Shown here piece by piece: positions 35,131 to 46,410 of a DNA stretch of 64,000 nucleotides (its first letter is position 1; each line of letters begins with the position of its first letter). A program made the translations under genes and the position numbers. The stretch covers positions 46,395,164-46,459,163 of the forward strand of contig CM054177.1 of assembly GCA_028829895.1 (NCBI GenBank). The letters run 5' to 3'. Source of the stretch: Sinotaia quadrata. Lineage: Eukaryota > Mollusca > Gastropoda > Architaenioglossa > Viviparidae. The notes under the pieces were generated by a model. That model ran no database searches and had not been told where the DNA came from. It saw nothing but the letters and a program-made list of their open reading frames with translations.

Positions 35131-36041
35131 TTTTGTTATTTTACAAAAAATGGTGTCATAATGTTGGATCGAAATAAAGAAAATGTATTGTATTTGAAAT
35201 TATCTGTTTTCTTTTTCTGTTAATCTCCTGGTCTATTTTCCCTTTCTTTTCTTGTCTTTAAGGGAAGGGAAGCCATTTAGCAGCTGATAAAGTCTCCAGT
35301 CGCTCAGTACACAACTCAGCGGGCTGTCTCAAAACTGGGTCTTACAATAAAAAATGGGGGGGGGGGGGGGGGAGGGTGCAACCGGAAAAAGTGTGACATA
35401 ACGGTAACAAGGGAATGATGGTGATCCAGAAATGAGAAATTGTGACGCCTCACTGTTAGAAAAGTAAGTAAGAATTGCAAGTATTTGCTGTAGGCAACAT
35501 TTTTCTTACATGTTGCATTCATTTTCTTTTATTTTTTAAAAATAATTTATCCTTCTGACATATTTCAATCTGACAACTACTGCTGAAGTTACCAGCCACA
35601 ACACCTAAATGTGTACGGCTTAATTATAACACATGTTTGCCAAATATACAGAAAGCAATTTTTATTCCGTGTGTAATACAACGTAATTCAAGTGATACAG
35701 AAACAATCTGAACTTGTATTTATAGGTCATTTTGCGCATGCACGCACGAAACACGTGCAGACACTTTTTAACTTGAGGTATGCAAGAAAGGCATAATTAG
35801 AATTCAGGGCTACAGGCTAGTGTGACGTATTGTGACAAGGGACATGGATGATGTAATGTCTCAAAAAGCTTCACATACTGCATGAACACAACATCTATCT
35901 AATGCTTGACATCTCCGTGGTTCAGCAATCGATTCTGCTTCTGTCTCAATAAGAGAAATAGGGAGAAAGGTTAAAAAAGTAATGTGCCTTCTTAATTTCG
36001 ATGCCATTAGGAATGAGATGTTGTAACTAAACATTGCAACT

Positions 36042-36045
<4 letters not shown>
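35131..36045. other. unassigned stretch with poly-G run
   Basis: A run of about 16 G broken only near its end (GGGAGGGTG) lies at 35356-35378. Nothing coding is supported; the 68-codon minus frame here crosses the poly-G. Confidence 0.55.

Positions 36046-36096
<51 letters not shown>
36046..36096. repeat. (CT)n microsatellite
   Basis: TCTCTCTTTCTCTCTC grading into a pure CT run. Confidence 0.97.
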
Positions 36097-36099
<3 letters not shown>

Positions 36100-36104
36100 A
36101 TCTC

Positions 36105-36460
36105 GACATTGTTAGAGCAAATTAAGTATTTCGACGAATTAGATTTGATCTCGACATTGTTAGAATAAATTCAGTGTTGTTACGAGCATAGCTTTTGTCT
36201 AAGCATTATTAGAATAAATTCAGTGTTGTTACGAGCATAGCTTTTGTCTAAACATTATTAGAATAAATTCAGTGTTGTTACGAGCATAGCTTTTGTCTAA
36301 ACATTATTAGAATAAATTCAGTGTTGTTACGAGCATAGATTTTGTCTAAACATTATTAGAATAAATTCAGTGTTGTTACGAGCATAGATTTTGTCTAAAC
36401 ATTATTAGAACAAATTCAGTGTTATGTTGTGCAGAAATGTAATCTTGACATAGCCAGAAC
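36105..36460. repeat. 49-bp tandem array, 6 copies
   Basis: The unit is TAGAATAAATTCAGTGTTGT followed by TACGAGCATAGCTTTTGTCTAAACATTAT. Starts at 36161, 36210, 36259, 36308, 36357 and 36406; outer copies are diverged. Confidence 0.96.
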
Positions 36461-36499
36461 AAATTTAGTGCTGTACATAAGACATTACAATTGTGGTTT

Positions 36500-37035
36500 A
36501 ACAATTGCATCCTGTCAACAATCAGTTTTTGCTTTACTTTCTTGGCTGTACTCTTTCTGACGTCAACAATAATTCTTGGCTGTGTTTTTGCTGTCGTCAA
36601 CAGCCAGTCTTGCCTGTGCTATTTCTAAGCCAACAATCACTTTTGAAATTGCTCTTGTTGGTGTCAACAATCAATCTTGGCTGTGCTCTTTCTGACGTCA
36701 GTATCATTTTTGACTGTGGTCTTTTGTGACGTCAACAATCAGTCTTGGTTGTGTTTTTGCTGACATCAGCAACCATTCTTGGCTGTGCTCTTTCTGACGT
36801 CAACAATCAGTCTTGACTGTGCTATTTCTGACGTCAACAATCAGTTTTGACACTGCTTTTGTTGACGTCAACAATCAATATTAGCTCTGCTCTTGTTGAC
36901 ATCCACAATCAGTTTTGACACTGCTTTTATTGACGTCAACAGTCGGTCTTGGCTGTGCTTTTTCTGACGTCAGCAATCAGTCTTGGTTGTGCTCTTTCTG
37001 ACGTCAACAGTCTTGGCTTTGCGTTTGCTGACGTA
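36500..37035. repeat. 34-bp tandem array carrying nine perfect TGACGTCA octamers
   Basis: The unit is close to TTCTGACGTCAACAATCAGT followed by CTTGGCTGTGCTCT. Perfect TGACGTCA occurs at 36558, 36693, 36727, 36795, 36829, 36863, 36931, 36965 and 36999, each spaced by a multiple of about 34 bp; intervening units carry one-base variants. TGACGTCA is the consensus CRE bound by CREB/ATF proteins. About 15 units in all, clearly older than the near-identical arrays elsewhere, yet the octamer is the best-kept part. A regulatory role is inference. Confidence 0.9.
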
Positions 37036-37826
37036 AACAAACTTTAAACTTTAAATCTCCATTCACACCTCTTCATTCCCCACTGCCATCCGTCGTGTAC
37101 ATACATCACGAAATGGTAGCGTATGCTTATTTTCTTTTTACAAAATCAACAAAGTTAAGAAGTAGGAATTATAAAGGCTAAAGTGAAAATCTACGGAAAT
37201 TATGTGTTTTATGTTGATGCGCTATTATCCGAGCAATTAACGTTAAACCCAGGCAGATCACTGTACTTACATAAGGGGAATCCTGAATTAAAATATTAAT
37301 CTTAGTTTGCTCATTCATTACTAGCAGAACTAATTTTTCAGTCCTTGTTCACGAGTGTGAGTGGGGGCAACAGGTGAAGAGATATACGTCTGACGCGCCA
37401 GTATATGCCTTGTCCAGTGGTAACAAAGGCCACGTGTCCATTATTTGCAATGAGAGATCTTATTGCTCTGATATTATTAAACTAAAAATTATTACTAGTA
37501 GAATAAGATTTCTAGTAGATTTCAGGGAGAGTTAGTTGATTTTCAACTCTATATTTTTAACCAAATCAAGCAATTTTGACTGTTGATAGGAATAAATTTT
37601 GAATTAATAAGGCGAACAACTTCAGAGCTGACGTGCTTGTTACGTAGAAGACACACAAGTGGCGCGCAGTGAAGATGAACGTTGTAGTCCGCTACACACA
37701 CGTCGGTTACATAGAAGTGTTCTCCGAGTGTACGGGCTTCAAGTGGGAGAGGGCTGGATTGAATGGAATTAAGATTAGTTGTCAGGATAATACTTTGAAA
37801 ATGACGTCGATAAAGGTATAAATAGA

Positions 37827-37903
<77 letters not shown>

Positions 37904-38117
37904 GTCTTAATAACAGTAATTGTAACACCACTACTGCATGAAAAGGCAATAATAACACTCTCCCATTGTATTAATACACTATTTTCAATTAAAGAGTTTG
38001 ATTACAAAAATCCTTAGGAACAAACAGGTGAGTTATCCATGCCTGACCAACGCACGTTTAAAAACAAATGTTTTTGTCCCCCCCCAAAAAAAAAAAAAAA
38101 AAAAAAAGAGGGTAGTT
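37036..38117. other. unassigned stretch with long (CT)n
   Basis: (CT)n runs from 37829 to 37901 and poly-A from 38086 to 38107. CpG-rich unique sequence lies at 37370-37440 and 37620-37760. No gene is supported. Confidence 0.5.
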
Positions 38118-38726
38118 TCACAGGTGTGGAAAATGCTTAGCAATGCTTAGCTGATTAGAGAAAGCAATTAAAGTGAAAACTAACTTGTAGCCGGTACAAT
38201 GCAGGTAATTGGCATTGACGTCATCGCCACCGAGTAAAACAGAGCCATACACATACCGCTTCTGTTTCTGGCAGTTAAAAAACATTTTATTTCTGTAACT
38301 AAAGAGATCAGCGGGCCAGAACCCGTCCGAAAATAACACGACGCTGACAAAGTAGCTGACGTCATGGACCACGTGACAACCATCTGGCACTTGCACTCCT
38401 GACTTGGCTAATGCCCGGATGAAAATGACAACTATCGGCATATAAAATTGGCGCTGCGGTCTGAAACTTGCGCACGCATAGAGCACGTGGTCTTTTCTTT
38501 TTCTCAACCTTCCAACGAACCAAGCTGATTTTATAAGCTTGATTTCATTCGGTCTTGTTTTTGATTTCCTAAATTTTGCACTTAAACATAACCGCTTTTT
38601 ACACACCGCATTCACAACTGTGAAGAAACAAACAAACACGGCCTGCGCTTCAGCAGCCATCTGAGCTTCATCGATTAAGAAAAAGCAGCGCCCTGAAAGA
38701 TAAATGATATCTAATTTATTATTCAA
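38118..38726 (-). CDS. unrecognised 202-codon ORF
   Basis: This is the longest open frame in the window that is not made of repeats. I do not recognise it. If translated from the internal methionine, it starts MAAEAQAVFVCFFTVVN, a hydrophobic segment, then a basic stretch (KKRLCLSAKFRKSKTR, GRLRKRKDH), then FYMPIVVIFIRALAKSG, a second hydrophobic segment, and DGCHVVHDVSYFVSVVLFSD. A second minus-strand frame is also open for 67 codons over 38180-38383, so openness alone is weak evidence. It has more GC and CpG than its surroundings and holds TGACGTCA at 38216 and 38357. It could be a first exon, a transposon relic, or a CpG-rich regulatory block that is open by chance. Confidence 0.25.
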   Translation of the reverse strand: MNNKLDIIYLSGRCFFLIDEAQMAAEAQAVFVCFFTVVNAVCKKRLCLSAKFRKSKTRPNEIKLIKSAWFVGRLRKRKDHVLYACASFRPQRQFYMPIVVIFIRALAKSGVQVPDGCHVVHDVSYFVSVVLFSDGFWPADLFSYRNKMFFNCQKQKRYVYGSVLLGGDDVNANYLHCTGYKLVFTLIAFSNQLSIAKHFPHL

Positions 38727-39019
38727 AAGCAGTCAGAATTTTAGAATTATCATTGTGTGATTACAAATTACGTATCGATTCATTATTGACATTATTCAAA
38801 AGCTAAGTTTCCGGGCAGACTAGGTTGCTGGCGCAGTAGCTAGTAGGGTGAACTACTTGTGCAAACGTCTCTTTTGTCCTTGTCATAGAAAATACCTCGT
38901 GCATGACCTCTGCCTAGTTGGATCTGGACGGCTGTTTTGAAGTTTTGCCTTGCAGGTATTGGCGCGGTGCTTGATTAATTCTGCCTGCATGCCATTCGGA
39001 TGACTAAAAAATATTTTTT

Positions 39020-39105
39020 TGATTGTGCTGTATTTTTCCAGCAATACAGGTTGTTATCTGTTTGATTGTGCTGTATTTTTTCAGCAATACAGGTTGTTAA
39101 CTGGC
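39020..39105. repeat. about 44-bp direct duplication
   Basis: TTTGATTGTGCTGTATTTTT plus CAGCAATACAGGTTGTTA appears twice in tandem. Confidence 0.93.
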
Positions 39106-39517
39106 TTGTTGTAGTCATACATACTCATGGCACTGAGTTGTAAAAGAGTATTGTCTTCGAATGTTAGTATATGTGCCATATCGTGTGTGCGTGCGTATGA
39201 TGGTGCGACTGTGCAATCCAAAAGATAATGTGTAGCTAGCCGGGGTGGGGGTGGGGATCCACTTAGTACGTATGCAAAATAACCGATACGTTTCGAAAAA
39301 CATTCTTGCCTTTTGTTGCAGAGTTATTTGTTTCCTACCCCGTCTGACTAAAAAGTGAGTTTGTCTATGCATATATATATATGTTCCCCTTAGATCTTAT
39401 TTTCTTTCCATCTTACTGTAGAAACTGCACATACTTTTGTCGCAAACATCAATAAAATCATTTAGTTAATAAATATCGTAGCTTTATGCATCAGTTTCAA
39501 ACGCGCTAAACCCTATT
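39106..39517. other. unassigned stretch
   Basis: No supported gene. The 85-codon minus frame at 39115-39372 has no recognisable features. Confidence 0.45.
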
Positions 39518-39645
39518 TCTAGTCCATAACAAACTAGTACAGCCCTACGATATACCATTTCTAGTCCATAACAAACTAGTACAACCCTACGATATACCAT
39601 TTCTAGTCCATAACAAACTAGTACAACCCTACGATATACCATGTC
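39518..39645. repeat. 42-bp tandem array, 3 copies
   Basis: The unit is TTTCTAGTCCATAACAAACT followed by AGTACAACCCTACGATATACCA; copies are nearly identical. Confidence 0.96.
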
Positions 39646-39837
39646 CAAGCTGCAACGAGAACTCTTCTGTCCATATTTAGCCAGTTGGCTGCATTGACAT
39701 TCTTAACATGAACGAAAACCTAAAATTATCAGCTGTAAATTTGCCGTTGCTGCAACAACCACAGCTATAGGGGATTGCTGCCGTGCTAAAGAATGTCTAA
39801 GAAAGTTGTTTCTTTTCCGCTCTCTCCAGTAATGCCT

Positions 39838-40100
39838 GTACGCACGCCGGCAATTCACGAGCTAGACGGAACATCAAATGTACGCACGCCGGCAATTCAC
39901 GAGCTAGACGGAACGTCAAACCTGTACACACGCCGGCAATTCACGAGCTAGATGGAACGTCAAACCTGTACACACGCCGGCAATTCACGAGCTAGACGGA
40001 ACGTCAAACCTGTACACACGCCGGCAATTCACGAGCTAGACGGAACGTCAAACCTGTACACACGCCGGCAATTCACGAGCTAGACGGAACGTCAAACATG
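39838..40100. repeat. 44-bp GC-rich tandem array, 6 copies
   Basis: The unit is GTACACACGCCGGCAATTCA followed by CGAGCTAGACGGAACGTCAAACCT. Each unit has five CpG sites, making a local CpG-dense patch. Confidence 0.96.
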
Positions 40101-41219
40101 TTCTCAGGTCTGGTCTCGGTTTGTTTGTTTGAATGCTTAGCACAACCTCTTCCGCACGGCGGACAACGTAACGCGTTTGTGTCTGTCTAGGTTTGTTTCC
40201 ATGAGTCTGCATCAAATGTGTGTCCCCTCCCCCCACCTTCCATGCGAGCCATTGCTGGCTCTTTTAGGGCAAAGGTCACACAGTATACGTGTACCGTTTA
40301 GTATAATATTGTCCCTATGTCAAGTGTATCAGTCCATGTCTGTATCAATCTGTTTGTTTAATGACAATATTTATTTTTTATTGATTCACCCCCTTCCAGC
40401 ATGCCAATAGAAATATTTTTATGTAAAAGGTTTTAGATTTGTCTTCTTTATTGGCAAAGGTGGTGGTGGTGGTGGTGGGAATGCTTTTTTCGTAACCTAC
40501 ATCGATCAGACCAGGCATGTGCATGCGCGTTAACGCACATCAGTTTTGCCTTTGACCTTTAGACTACCCGCTGTAAACTGAATTGCTCGTTCACTCGCAG
40601 ACAATGCCATTTATCACTTTTTTCTTTCTTTCTAGTTAATGAGTCGGTTATATGATATTCCAGCAGTAGTGTGTTTGATCATTTAGCTTTGGGGCGGTAA
40701 CGGCGGCGTGTATTTGAGTGAGAGAGAGAGAGAGTGAGAGAGAGAGAGTGAGAGAAAGAGTGAGAGAGAGAGATTGGCATAATTCAGTAGTATTCTAAAC
40801 AAATGTATATGCCAGTATCAGTGTACACCGCCACGTGGCTTGGAATGAGATAACTGGGGATTGCACTGCGCGATTCCGTGAGGCATCTCGAACATCAAAG
40901 CAGCAAACGCATGCATATCAGTGCTTGCCGTGCGTGATAAGCCGACGTCAGGTAAACAGAGGAAATGGCATTGATCTGCTTCTGGATGAGGACAAGATTC
41001 CAGCCGAGGATCCGCACCGGTTTGGACTGAACTAATTTTATTTAGCGTTTACTTCCAGAACTGTTTCTGTGTGTGATGTCTGTAAGTGAATGTCAGATTC
41101 TAGACTTCTATTCAGCGATGTACTGCAAGCCTTATAGGTGTAAACTTGCATTAGGGATGCTGTGGCTATAGCGGCTAATGTCACGGTTGGACTTTCGTTT
41201 GCAACGAGTCAAGAGGGCT
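40101..41219. other. unassigned stretch with simple repeats
   Basis: (GGT)n lies at 40459-40479 and (GA)n with GTGA interruptions at 40718-40774. Short frames at 40177-40410 and 40835-41035 have no features that support a gene. Confidence 0.5.
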
Positions 41220-41515
41220 GATGTCATAATAGATTTTACTTTGGTGTCAAGACAAAATGACCAATGATGTGGGCGGTATTTTTTGGACTGATCCAAGGCT
41301 GCTAATGTCATGATCAGATTTTACTTTGTACTGAGACAAAATGACTGATGACACGGGCTTTGCTGTGTACTGAGACAAAATGACTGATGACATGGACTTT
41401 ACTTTGTGCTGAGACAAAAATATCTGATGACACGGGCTTAACTTTGTGTCAAAACAAAATGACTTATGACACAGGCTTTACTTTGTGTCAAGACAAAATG
41501 TCTGATAATGTCGCC
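41220..41515. repeat. 39-40-bp tandem array, about 6 copies
   Basis: The core is GAGACAAAATGACTGATGAC followed by ACGGGCTTTACTTTGTGCT. GACAAAA-type words start at 41335, 41374, 41413, 41453 and 41492. Confidence 0.92.
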
Positions 41516-41689
41516 GCTATACCCTGGGGTGACTGTTTTAGTTTGGTTCAAATGTTATTTGTCTAAAAATAACAGATATACGTTCTTGCCAAAACACTGA
41601 TATGGCGTTTCATGGGGCTCTGCTTTGAACCAGTTATTTTTTTTTTAATCAGGTAAATTCAGCGCCATCCAGTGTCCTAAATCACCTTC

Positions 41690-42433
41690 TTGTGTCCCAC
41701 TAGTTTTATACTGATGATATTCAGCTGTACAAGCCAAACTGCCTTTATGAAATTGCTTGTAGCATCCAAGGCTCTTGAGATATGATTTTGATGGTATGTT
41801 TTGATGATGATGATGAATAATTTACACATGAATTTACAACTTACGGCATGCTTGATGCTCCTAAAAAGTTACTAAAGCCTTATTTCTGCTAGAGCCAATC
41901 AGTATTGGTGACACTTCCTTATATTTAGTCATTCTCTGAGAAATCTGGGTGCAGCATTGTGACAGTTCTCTCTCACTTTTACATCACATTTTTTTTTTTC
42001 AAACATTTTGTAAAGTAGCATTTCTGGACCAGAAAAGAAGGAGCACTGTTCACAAGTTTGTCGTTGTTGACGCCTTAAATCCTTTGTGTGCTTGTTCACT
42101 AGTACTCTCTTGGCTTGATTATTTTAACTCTTCTCTTTGGCCTATCACTGCGTCTTGTTCACTAGTACTCTCTTGGCTTGATTATTTTAACTCTTCTCTC
42201 TGGCCTATCACTGTGTCTTGCAAAGAGACTTTAAAATGTTCAAAACAAACTACAATAGGATTATTCTCAGAGCATCAAGATTTCTGATGATGTTTCCCCA
42301 ATTCTCCGCAGTCCTCAATGGCCGAGTGTCCACAGTAGAATACAACACAAAATAATTCGTTACCTCTGTCACGCTTCATTGACTGGTTCCAGCCCTAAAT
42401 ACCTGTCTGATCTCACACGGGTACACACCTGAT
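41690..42433 (+). pseudogene. CR1/Jockey-like non-LTR retrotransposon RT fragment
   Basis: The first block, LVLYTDDIQLYKPNC (about 41701), corresponds to the catalytic [F/Y]ADD box, with Ala replaced by Thr. About 300 bp further, in another frame, ACSLVLSWLDYFNSSLW (about 42088) matches the ...LVLSRLDYCNSLL block at the end of these reverse transcriptases. NRIILRASRF (about 42255) matches the RIILRA segment, and in a third frame ASLTGSSPKYLSDLTRVHT (42376-42432) matches the SSPxYLSDLLxxYTPSR terminal block. The gene is broken by stops and shifts. The LVLSWLDYFNSSLWPIT segment is duplicated in tandem, 63 bp apart (42095 and 42158), which keeps the frame. No endonuclease or 5' part is nearby. 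Confidence 0.85.
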
Positions 42434-43255
42434 AAAAACATAATTATGTGCTCATATAAGACATACACGTTTTCATATTCCAAAGCAAAGTGTGACGTCT
42501 GGTAAAGTGTGAGGTGACGATAAATTGTAGTTAATGAGAAAGCACCTCTACCCTCCATGAATTAAAATAACATACAGTGTACATATTTCAGGATTAGATT
42601 GCAGAGTAATTATAGATGATTTAATGGTTATAAGATAGACAATAGTCTTACAGCTCTAGCCCCCAGCCACCCAATAATCTATGTTATTTAGATGATAGAT
42701 GATGCGAATAAAATAAAGCTACTCTGTGGTTTTCTAGTGGCAAACTATTTATTAATGAATAAACATTATCTCAAAATGTGATAACGATTGATAATGTAAT
42801 TAAGATACTGGAATGTCACTTTTTGAATTAATCATCGAGATGACCTGGCATGAAATTCCGAAAACGTTCTGAAATAGCCATTGGTTCAGTGACAGCGGCA
42901 AGGTTGGTGACTTAGCCTAGTTGTATTAGAGGTTAGGCCTCCTCTTAGCTCGTACAGACCTGCAAACACAATGGCCATGGTACATCTTGGCAATAACGCT
43001 GGCCCTGGGATCAGTTCTGTGGTGTATATGCTGGAATGCATGGCTATAGTGTCATTACAATGGGTACATGCTGCTGACTGAGGAAAAGAGATCACTTTTA
43101 CAATGAATCCATTCTAGCCACAAATGACATTAGGTCTCTTTCTCTCAGATATAACAGTATACATGATAACTATTGGTTAATACACAAGTTTATTCAGGAG
43201 GGTGGCATGAAAAGAATGGGATAAGACAGCTGACATGACATTCCTCTCGGTCATT
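42434..43255. other. unassigned stretch
   Basis: It may include 3' sequence of the retrotransposon. The 69-codon minus frame at 42886-43095 is unrecognised. No gene is supported. Confidence 0.45.
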
Positions 43256-43322
43256 ATATTATATTATACATGTACAGCATGTAAACACATGTACAGTACT
43301 TAAACACATGTACAGCATTTAA
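43256..43322. repeat. short tandem repeat, about 19 bp, 3 copies
   Basis: ACATGTACAGCATGTAAAC and close variants in tandem. Confidence 0.85.
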
Positions 43323-43329
43323 TCATAAT

Positions 43330-43800
43330 CAGCAATGTTATTAATATTATTAAAAGAACATGAATTTGTAAAAGATATTCATTGTGTGTTAGTTTACTGT
43401 TATCAATATGACAATTGGTTTATTAAGTTCAACACACAATGAAACAAGTATAAACAGTAATCTAACGATTGCTGAAAGAAAAATAGTTACATGTATCTCA
43501 AATTACTAGAACTAAATAATAATATGTTTAAAATGTAATTTATAATTTTTGCATTGCATAGTGAAATAAATTTGTTCACCTTGATACGGCAGATTTAATT
43601 AAACCATTTAGATCTATTTTTAACTTGGCCTAATTATTACATAACCAAGGAAGACAATCTGTTCTCGAACAATGGGAACGGTAAAATGTCTGCCACGTTT
43701 GGTGTACACATGTATTTTAAATGGTGCCAGAAAAAGTTGGAAAAGATTTTATTCCTAAAAAACATAGATTTCATAACATTGACAATACATTAACAAAGAA
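43330..43800 (-). repeat. dispersed repeat family A, copy 2
   Basis: It runs in the same orientation as copy 3 and matches it over ACACAATGAAACAAGTATAA, AATAATATGTTTAAAATGTA, TTCACCTTGATACGGCAGA, AAATGTCTGCCACGTTTGGT and the CGGAAAGGATTTATT-like end (GGAAAAGATTTTATTCCT here). It is the most diverged of the three. Confidence 0.72.
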
Positions 43801-44094
43801 AAAGTTATGCCCTTTCTAACCTGAAAATTACTTACTGAGCGTGCCCACGCACTACCAATTTCCCATAGTGTCACCTATTTGGGGATGGACAGGTCATGCA
43901 TCAGTATGCATGATACTGAGATCAGAATATGATTTTATTTTCGTTCTCGTAAGGTATTCTGGAATACATGCTCTAGGAGTGATGAACGATTTCTCCACAC
44001 AGCAGTTTTAGTTAATAAAAAAATAATTATGCAGGTAGTGGTTAGTATATGACATATAATCAATGTTCCTCTGCTTTTCAGGATTCATGTACCT

Positions 44095-44562
44095 GGAATT
44101 TACAGCATTATGAGCTCTCAACACACAGAGACCATAATCATTTTCTAGAGTGCTTTCAACACACAGACCATGGCTATATTCTAGAGTGCACTCAACACAC
44201 AGACCATGGCTATATTCTAGAGTGCTATCAACACACAGACCATGGCTATATTCTAGAGTGCTCTCAACACACAGACCATGGCTATATTCTAGAGTGCACT
44301 CACACAGAGATCATGTCCATAATCTAGAGTGCTCTCTTTCACATACACAGATCATTGCCATAATGCCCTCAATTCACAGAGACCATGGCCATACTCTAGT
44401 CTGCTCTCAACACACTTATCATGTCCATATTATAGAGTGCTCTCAACACACTTATCATGTCCATATTATAGAGTGCTCTCAACACACTTATCATGTCCAT
44501 ATTATAGAGTGCTCTCAACACACTTATCATGGTCATATTCAAGAAGAACACTCACTTTTTGT
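44095..44562. repeat. 36-bp tandem array, about 12 copies in two sub-blocks
   Basis: The left sub-block unit is CACAGACCATGGCTATATTC plus TAGAGTGCTCTCAACA; the right one is CACTTATCATGTCCATATTA plus TAGAGTGCTCTCAACA. They share the second half, showing that a variant unit was itself amplified. The period is a multiple of three, so frames of 92 and 155 codons stay open without being genes. Confidence 0.95.
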
Positions 44563-45186
44563 TGTGGTTTGTTTGAAGTGTGCATTTATGAATTTATTTT
44601 TATTTGAGGTTTGGTAATAATATTTTCACTTTCTTTAGCAGTTGTTTAAAATGTTAAAATATAAAAAAATACAAAATATAAAATTTTGTCTACTTCATAT
44701 AATATTATTGTAAAACACTTAAGAGTTTTTTCAGGATTAGAACTTTATCAAATCTGCGTTATTTTATTATTATTATTATATTATCATTACTATTATTATA
44801 GGATTTATGTACCGAGTCAAAACGTTGTTCTGGAAGACATGACATGAAACCGAATATGAGCGTGTGTGTGTGTGTTGGTGTGCTAATGTGTCTTTGTGTG
44901 TAAGAGTTTGTGCATTTGTGTGTGTGATTGTGTATCCTCTGTGTGCGTGCGCATGTGCGTGTTGTTGTTTTTTGAGAGCGTTTCGTTTTCCTAATCTTTG
45001 AATTAAATTTTTTTTACCCCCATTCCAATCCATGATATGTCAGAAGTTTAAAGTTTCAGTGACTTGACACAGATTGTTTTCCGGTCTCGCATAACAAGTC
45101 AACAAAAGTGTCAGTCACAATAGACCAAGCTGTCTGAATGGAAAATGTGGCAGAGTAAATTTGCTTATCCCTATCTGAAAATTTAA
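44563..45186. other. unassigned stretch with GT-rich block
   Basis: AT-rich sequence, ATT repeats at 44765-44800, and a GT-rich low-complexity block at 44860-44965. No gene is supported. Confidence 0.5.
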
Positions 45187-45785
45187 TTGTCAGAGTAACC
45201 TGAACTTGGGCACAACTTAGTTGTGTTGGAAGTAAACAACTAGAGTCGAGAATGCGCTAGATGTAATGTTGATGTAATGCAAGCCAGTGAGTAGTTTTAT
45301 TTATCCTATGTTGACGTAATGCAAGCCAGTGAGTAGTTTTATTTATCCTATGTTGACGTAATGCAAGCCAGTGAGTAGTTTTATTTATCCTATGTTGACG
45401 TAATGCAAGCCAGTGAGTAGTTTTATTTATCCTATGTTGGCGTAATGCAAGCCAGTGAGTAGTTTTATTTATCCTATGTTGACGTAATGCAAGCCAGTGA
45501 GTAGTTTTATTTATCCTATGTTGATGTAATGCAAGCCAGTGAGTAGTTTTATTTATCCTATGTTGACGTAATGCAAGCCAGTGAGTAGTTTTATTTATCC
45601 TATGTTGACGTAATGCAAGCCAGTGAGTAGTTTTATTTATCCTATGGTTATGAATTACGAAAACGAGACCAGCAAATGGGTTAAAATCTAAAAGTTTACC
45701 AGCTGTAAAACAATCTATTGTCAGACCATTTGAATTTGAAGTGGCAAAGAAGTCCGGTTTTGAAAGGTGGCCGTTAGTTTAATGC
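45187..45785. repeat. dispersed repeat family C, copy 2, interrupted by a 42-bp array
   Basis: The outer parts (45187-45260 and 45640-45785) align with 16876-17190. Between them sits a tandem array that copy 1 lacks. Confidence 0.5.
45267..45646. repeat. 42-bp tandem array, 9 near-identical copies
   Basis: The unit is TGTTGACGTAATGCAAGCCA followed by GTGAGTAGTTTTATTTATCCTA. TGTTGACG starts at 45309 and 45351, and so on every 42 bp. Only single substitutions (GATG, GGCG for GACG) separate copies. Each unit contains TGACGTAATGCAA, which looks like a CRE/C-EBP-type composite site. Confidence 0.97.
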
Positions 45786-46044
45786 TTAAGCAGCTTTTAT
45801 GTTCTTCTTCACTTTTGTGGTTGGTTACTGTCTGTAAACCGCTACAGCCGACCGTGGTAAAGAGTGGAACGGTGTGTAAGTGTGGAGATACACTACACTC
45901 CTTCGACGTAGCAAGATATGCTAATTACATGAACAATTTCTGGTACAGAGAAATTACCAGAAATTGCTACAATTGTTATTTGAAGGCGGTTTCCAGTCTC
46001 AAGTCGGTTTCCAGAGAATAACATCGCATCAGTACTTTCAACGA
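45786..46044. other. unassigned stretch
   Basis: A plus-strand frame of 84 codons begins within the family C copy and ends at 46021. It shows no recognised domain. Confidence 0.45.
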
Positions 46045-46410
46045 GTGCGGAGAGAGACACACGTGTTGACGTGGACAAAAACTAGTGACACTGTTGCAAA
46101 AGAGAGACACACGTGTTGACGTGGACAAAAGACTAGTGACTCTGTTGCAAAAGACAGACACACGTGTTGACGTGGACAAAAGACTAGTGACACTGTTGCA
46201 AAAGAGAGACACACGTGTTGACGTGGACAAAAACTAGTGACACTGTTGCAAAAGACAGACACACGTGTTGACGTGGACAAAAACTAGTGACACTGTTGCA
46301 AAAGACAGACACACGTGTTGACGTGGACAAAAGACTAGTGACTCTGTTGCAAAAGAGAGACACATGTGTTAACGTGGACAAAAGACATGACACTGTTGCA
46401 AAAGCACAGA
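46045..46410. repeat. 50-51-bp tandem array, 7 copies
   Basis: The unit is ACACGTGTTGACGTGGACAA followed by AAGACTAGTGACACTGTTGC and AAAAGAGAGAC. ACGTGTTG starts at 46061, 46111, 46162, 46213, 46263 and 46313, with a variant copy at 46364. Alternation of 50 and 51 comes from one A/G indel. Four minus-strand frames through it are artefacts. Confidence 0.96.

Noticed and set aside
44049..44617. 92- and 155-codon frames with repeated STHRPWLYSRV-like units
   Set aside because: They follow a 36-bp tandem array whose period is a multiple of three, so frames stay open without selection.
45976..46393. Minus-strand frames with repeated MSTSTRVSLFCN
   Set aside because: They are read from a 50-51-bp tandem array and shift frame between copies.
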